A stretch of 6,097 nt of DNA from CAZGOM01 sp964542875 (GTDB taxonomy: Bacteria > Planctomycetota > Phycisphaerae > Phycisphaerales > Phycisphaeraceae): NCBI GenBank assembly GCA_964542875.1, contig CAZIWA010000199.1, forward strand, positions 1 to 6,097. The letters run 5' to 3'. The position numbers were made by a program, and so were the translations under genes. The notes beneath the pieces are model-generated. The model did not search any database and had not been told where the DNA came from. It was given only the letters and a program-made list of their open reading frames with translations. The first letter of the stretch is position 1; each line of letters begins with the position of its first letter. Positions 6,042 through 6,097 of the stretch are shown piece by piece.

Positions 6042-6067
6042 ACGGGAAGGGGATCAGTCTCTGCAGA
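6042..6067 (+). repeat. Decayed copy of the G-rich palindrome repeat
   Basis: The segment acgggaaggggatcagtctctgcagag resembles both units at 5466-5513. It shares acgggaagggg with the first unit, and its aaggggatcagtctctg matches aaggggaccagtccccg of the second with a few substitutions that disrupt the palindrome. It lies upstream of the rnpB promoter, in the same orientation as the copies beyond the rnpB terminator. The rest of 5990-6097 shows no gene, only a strongly G-rich plus strand. Confidence 0.4.
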
Positions 6068-6097
6068 GGTTTGGTTGGTGTTGTGGGGCGTGTTGTG

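Overview
The window is a 6.1-kb piece of a bacterial chromosome, GC-rich and very G-rich on the given strand. It carries three protein genes and one structural RNA gene. The organism is most likely a Gram-negative environmental bacterium, plausibly Planctomycetota or another PVC-group lineage. This rests on a large lipoprotein of no recognised family, an exported BD-FAE-type esterase, a Gfo/Idh/MocA oxidoreductase of a type common in those phyla, and intergenic repeat families of the 'cgaagacgcaaagacgc' and 'gtccagagttcagagttt' kinds. No rRNA or taxonomic marker other than RNase P RNA is present, so the assignment is an inference.

Layout. Positions 1-1236 (minus strand) encode a complete Gfo/Idh/MocA-type NAD(P)-dependent oxidoreductase whose usual catalytic Lys position is Val. 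A 410-bp divergent intergenic region (1237-1646) is mostly a large imperfect palindrome (about 1314-1518) that looks like a MITE- or REP-type element. Positions 1647-2558 (plus) encode a secreted alpha/beta-hydrolase (esterase) with a complete Ser-Asp-His triad. A 116-bp gap holds a second copy of a short dispersed repeat that is also seen beside the palindrome. Positions 2675-5377 (plus) encode a 900-residue predicted lipoprotein with repeated beta-propeller-like strand motifs and no recognised family. Its stop codon runs directly into an 8-bp tandem array related in sequence to the palindrome arms, followed by G-rich small palindromes. A strong two-way hairpin (5538-5574) separates this gene from the convergent RNase P RNA gene (rnpB, about 5574-5977, minus), whose -10 box lies at 5984-5989. 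The last 100 bases hold no gene I can support.

How the parts relate. The oxidoreductase and esterase are often found in polysaccharide or glycoside scavenging settings in such bacteria, but nothing here proves a shared pathway. The esterase and the lipoprotein share orientation and an extracytoplasmic destination, but a repeat lies between them and co-transcription is unproven. rnpB is an independent housekeeping gene. The clearest global signal is strand asymmetry: wobble positions are G-rich in the plus-strand genes and C-rich in the minus-strand gene, so the plus strand has a strong G excess throughout, including non-coding DNA. This suggests that replication-linked mutation bias shapes the region. 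I see no defence system, CRISPR array, integrase, transposase or biosynthetic cluster. The most unusual items are the intergenic repeat families and the uncharacterised lipoprotein.
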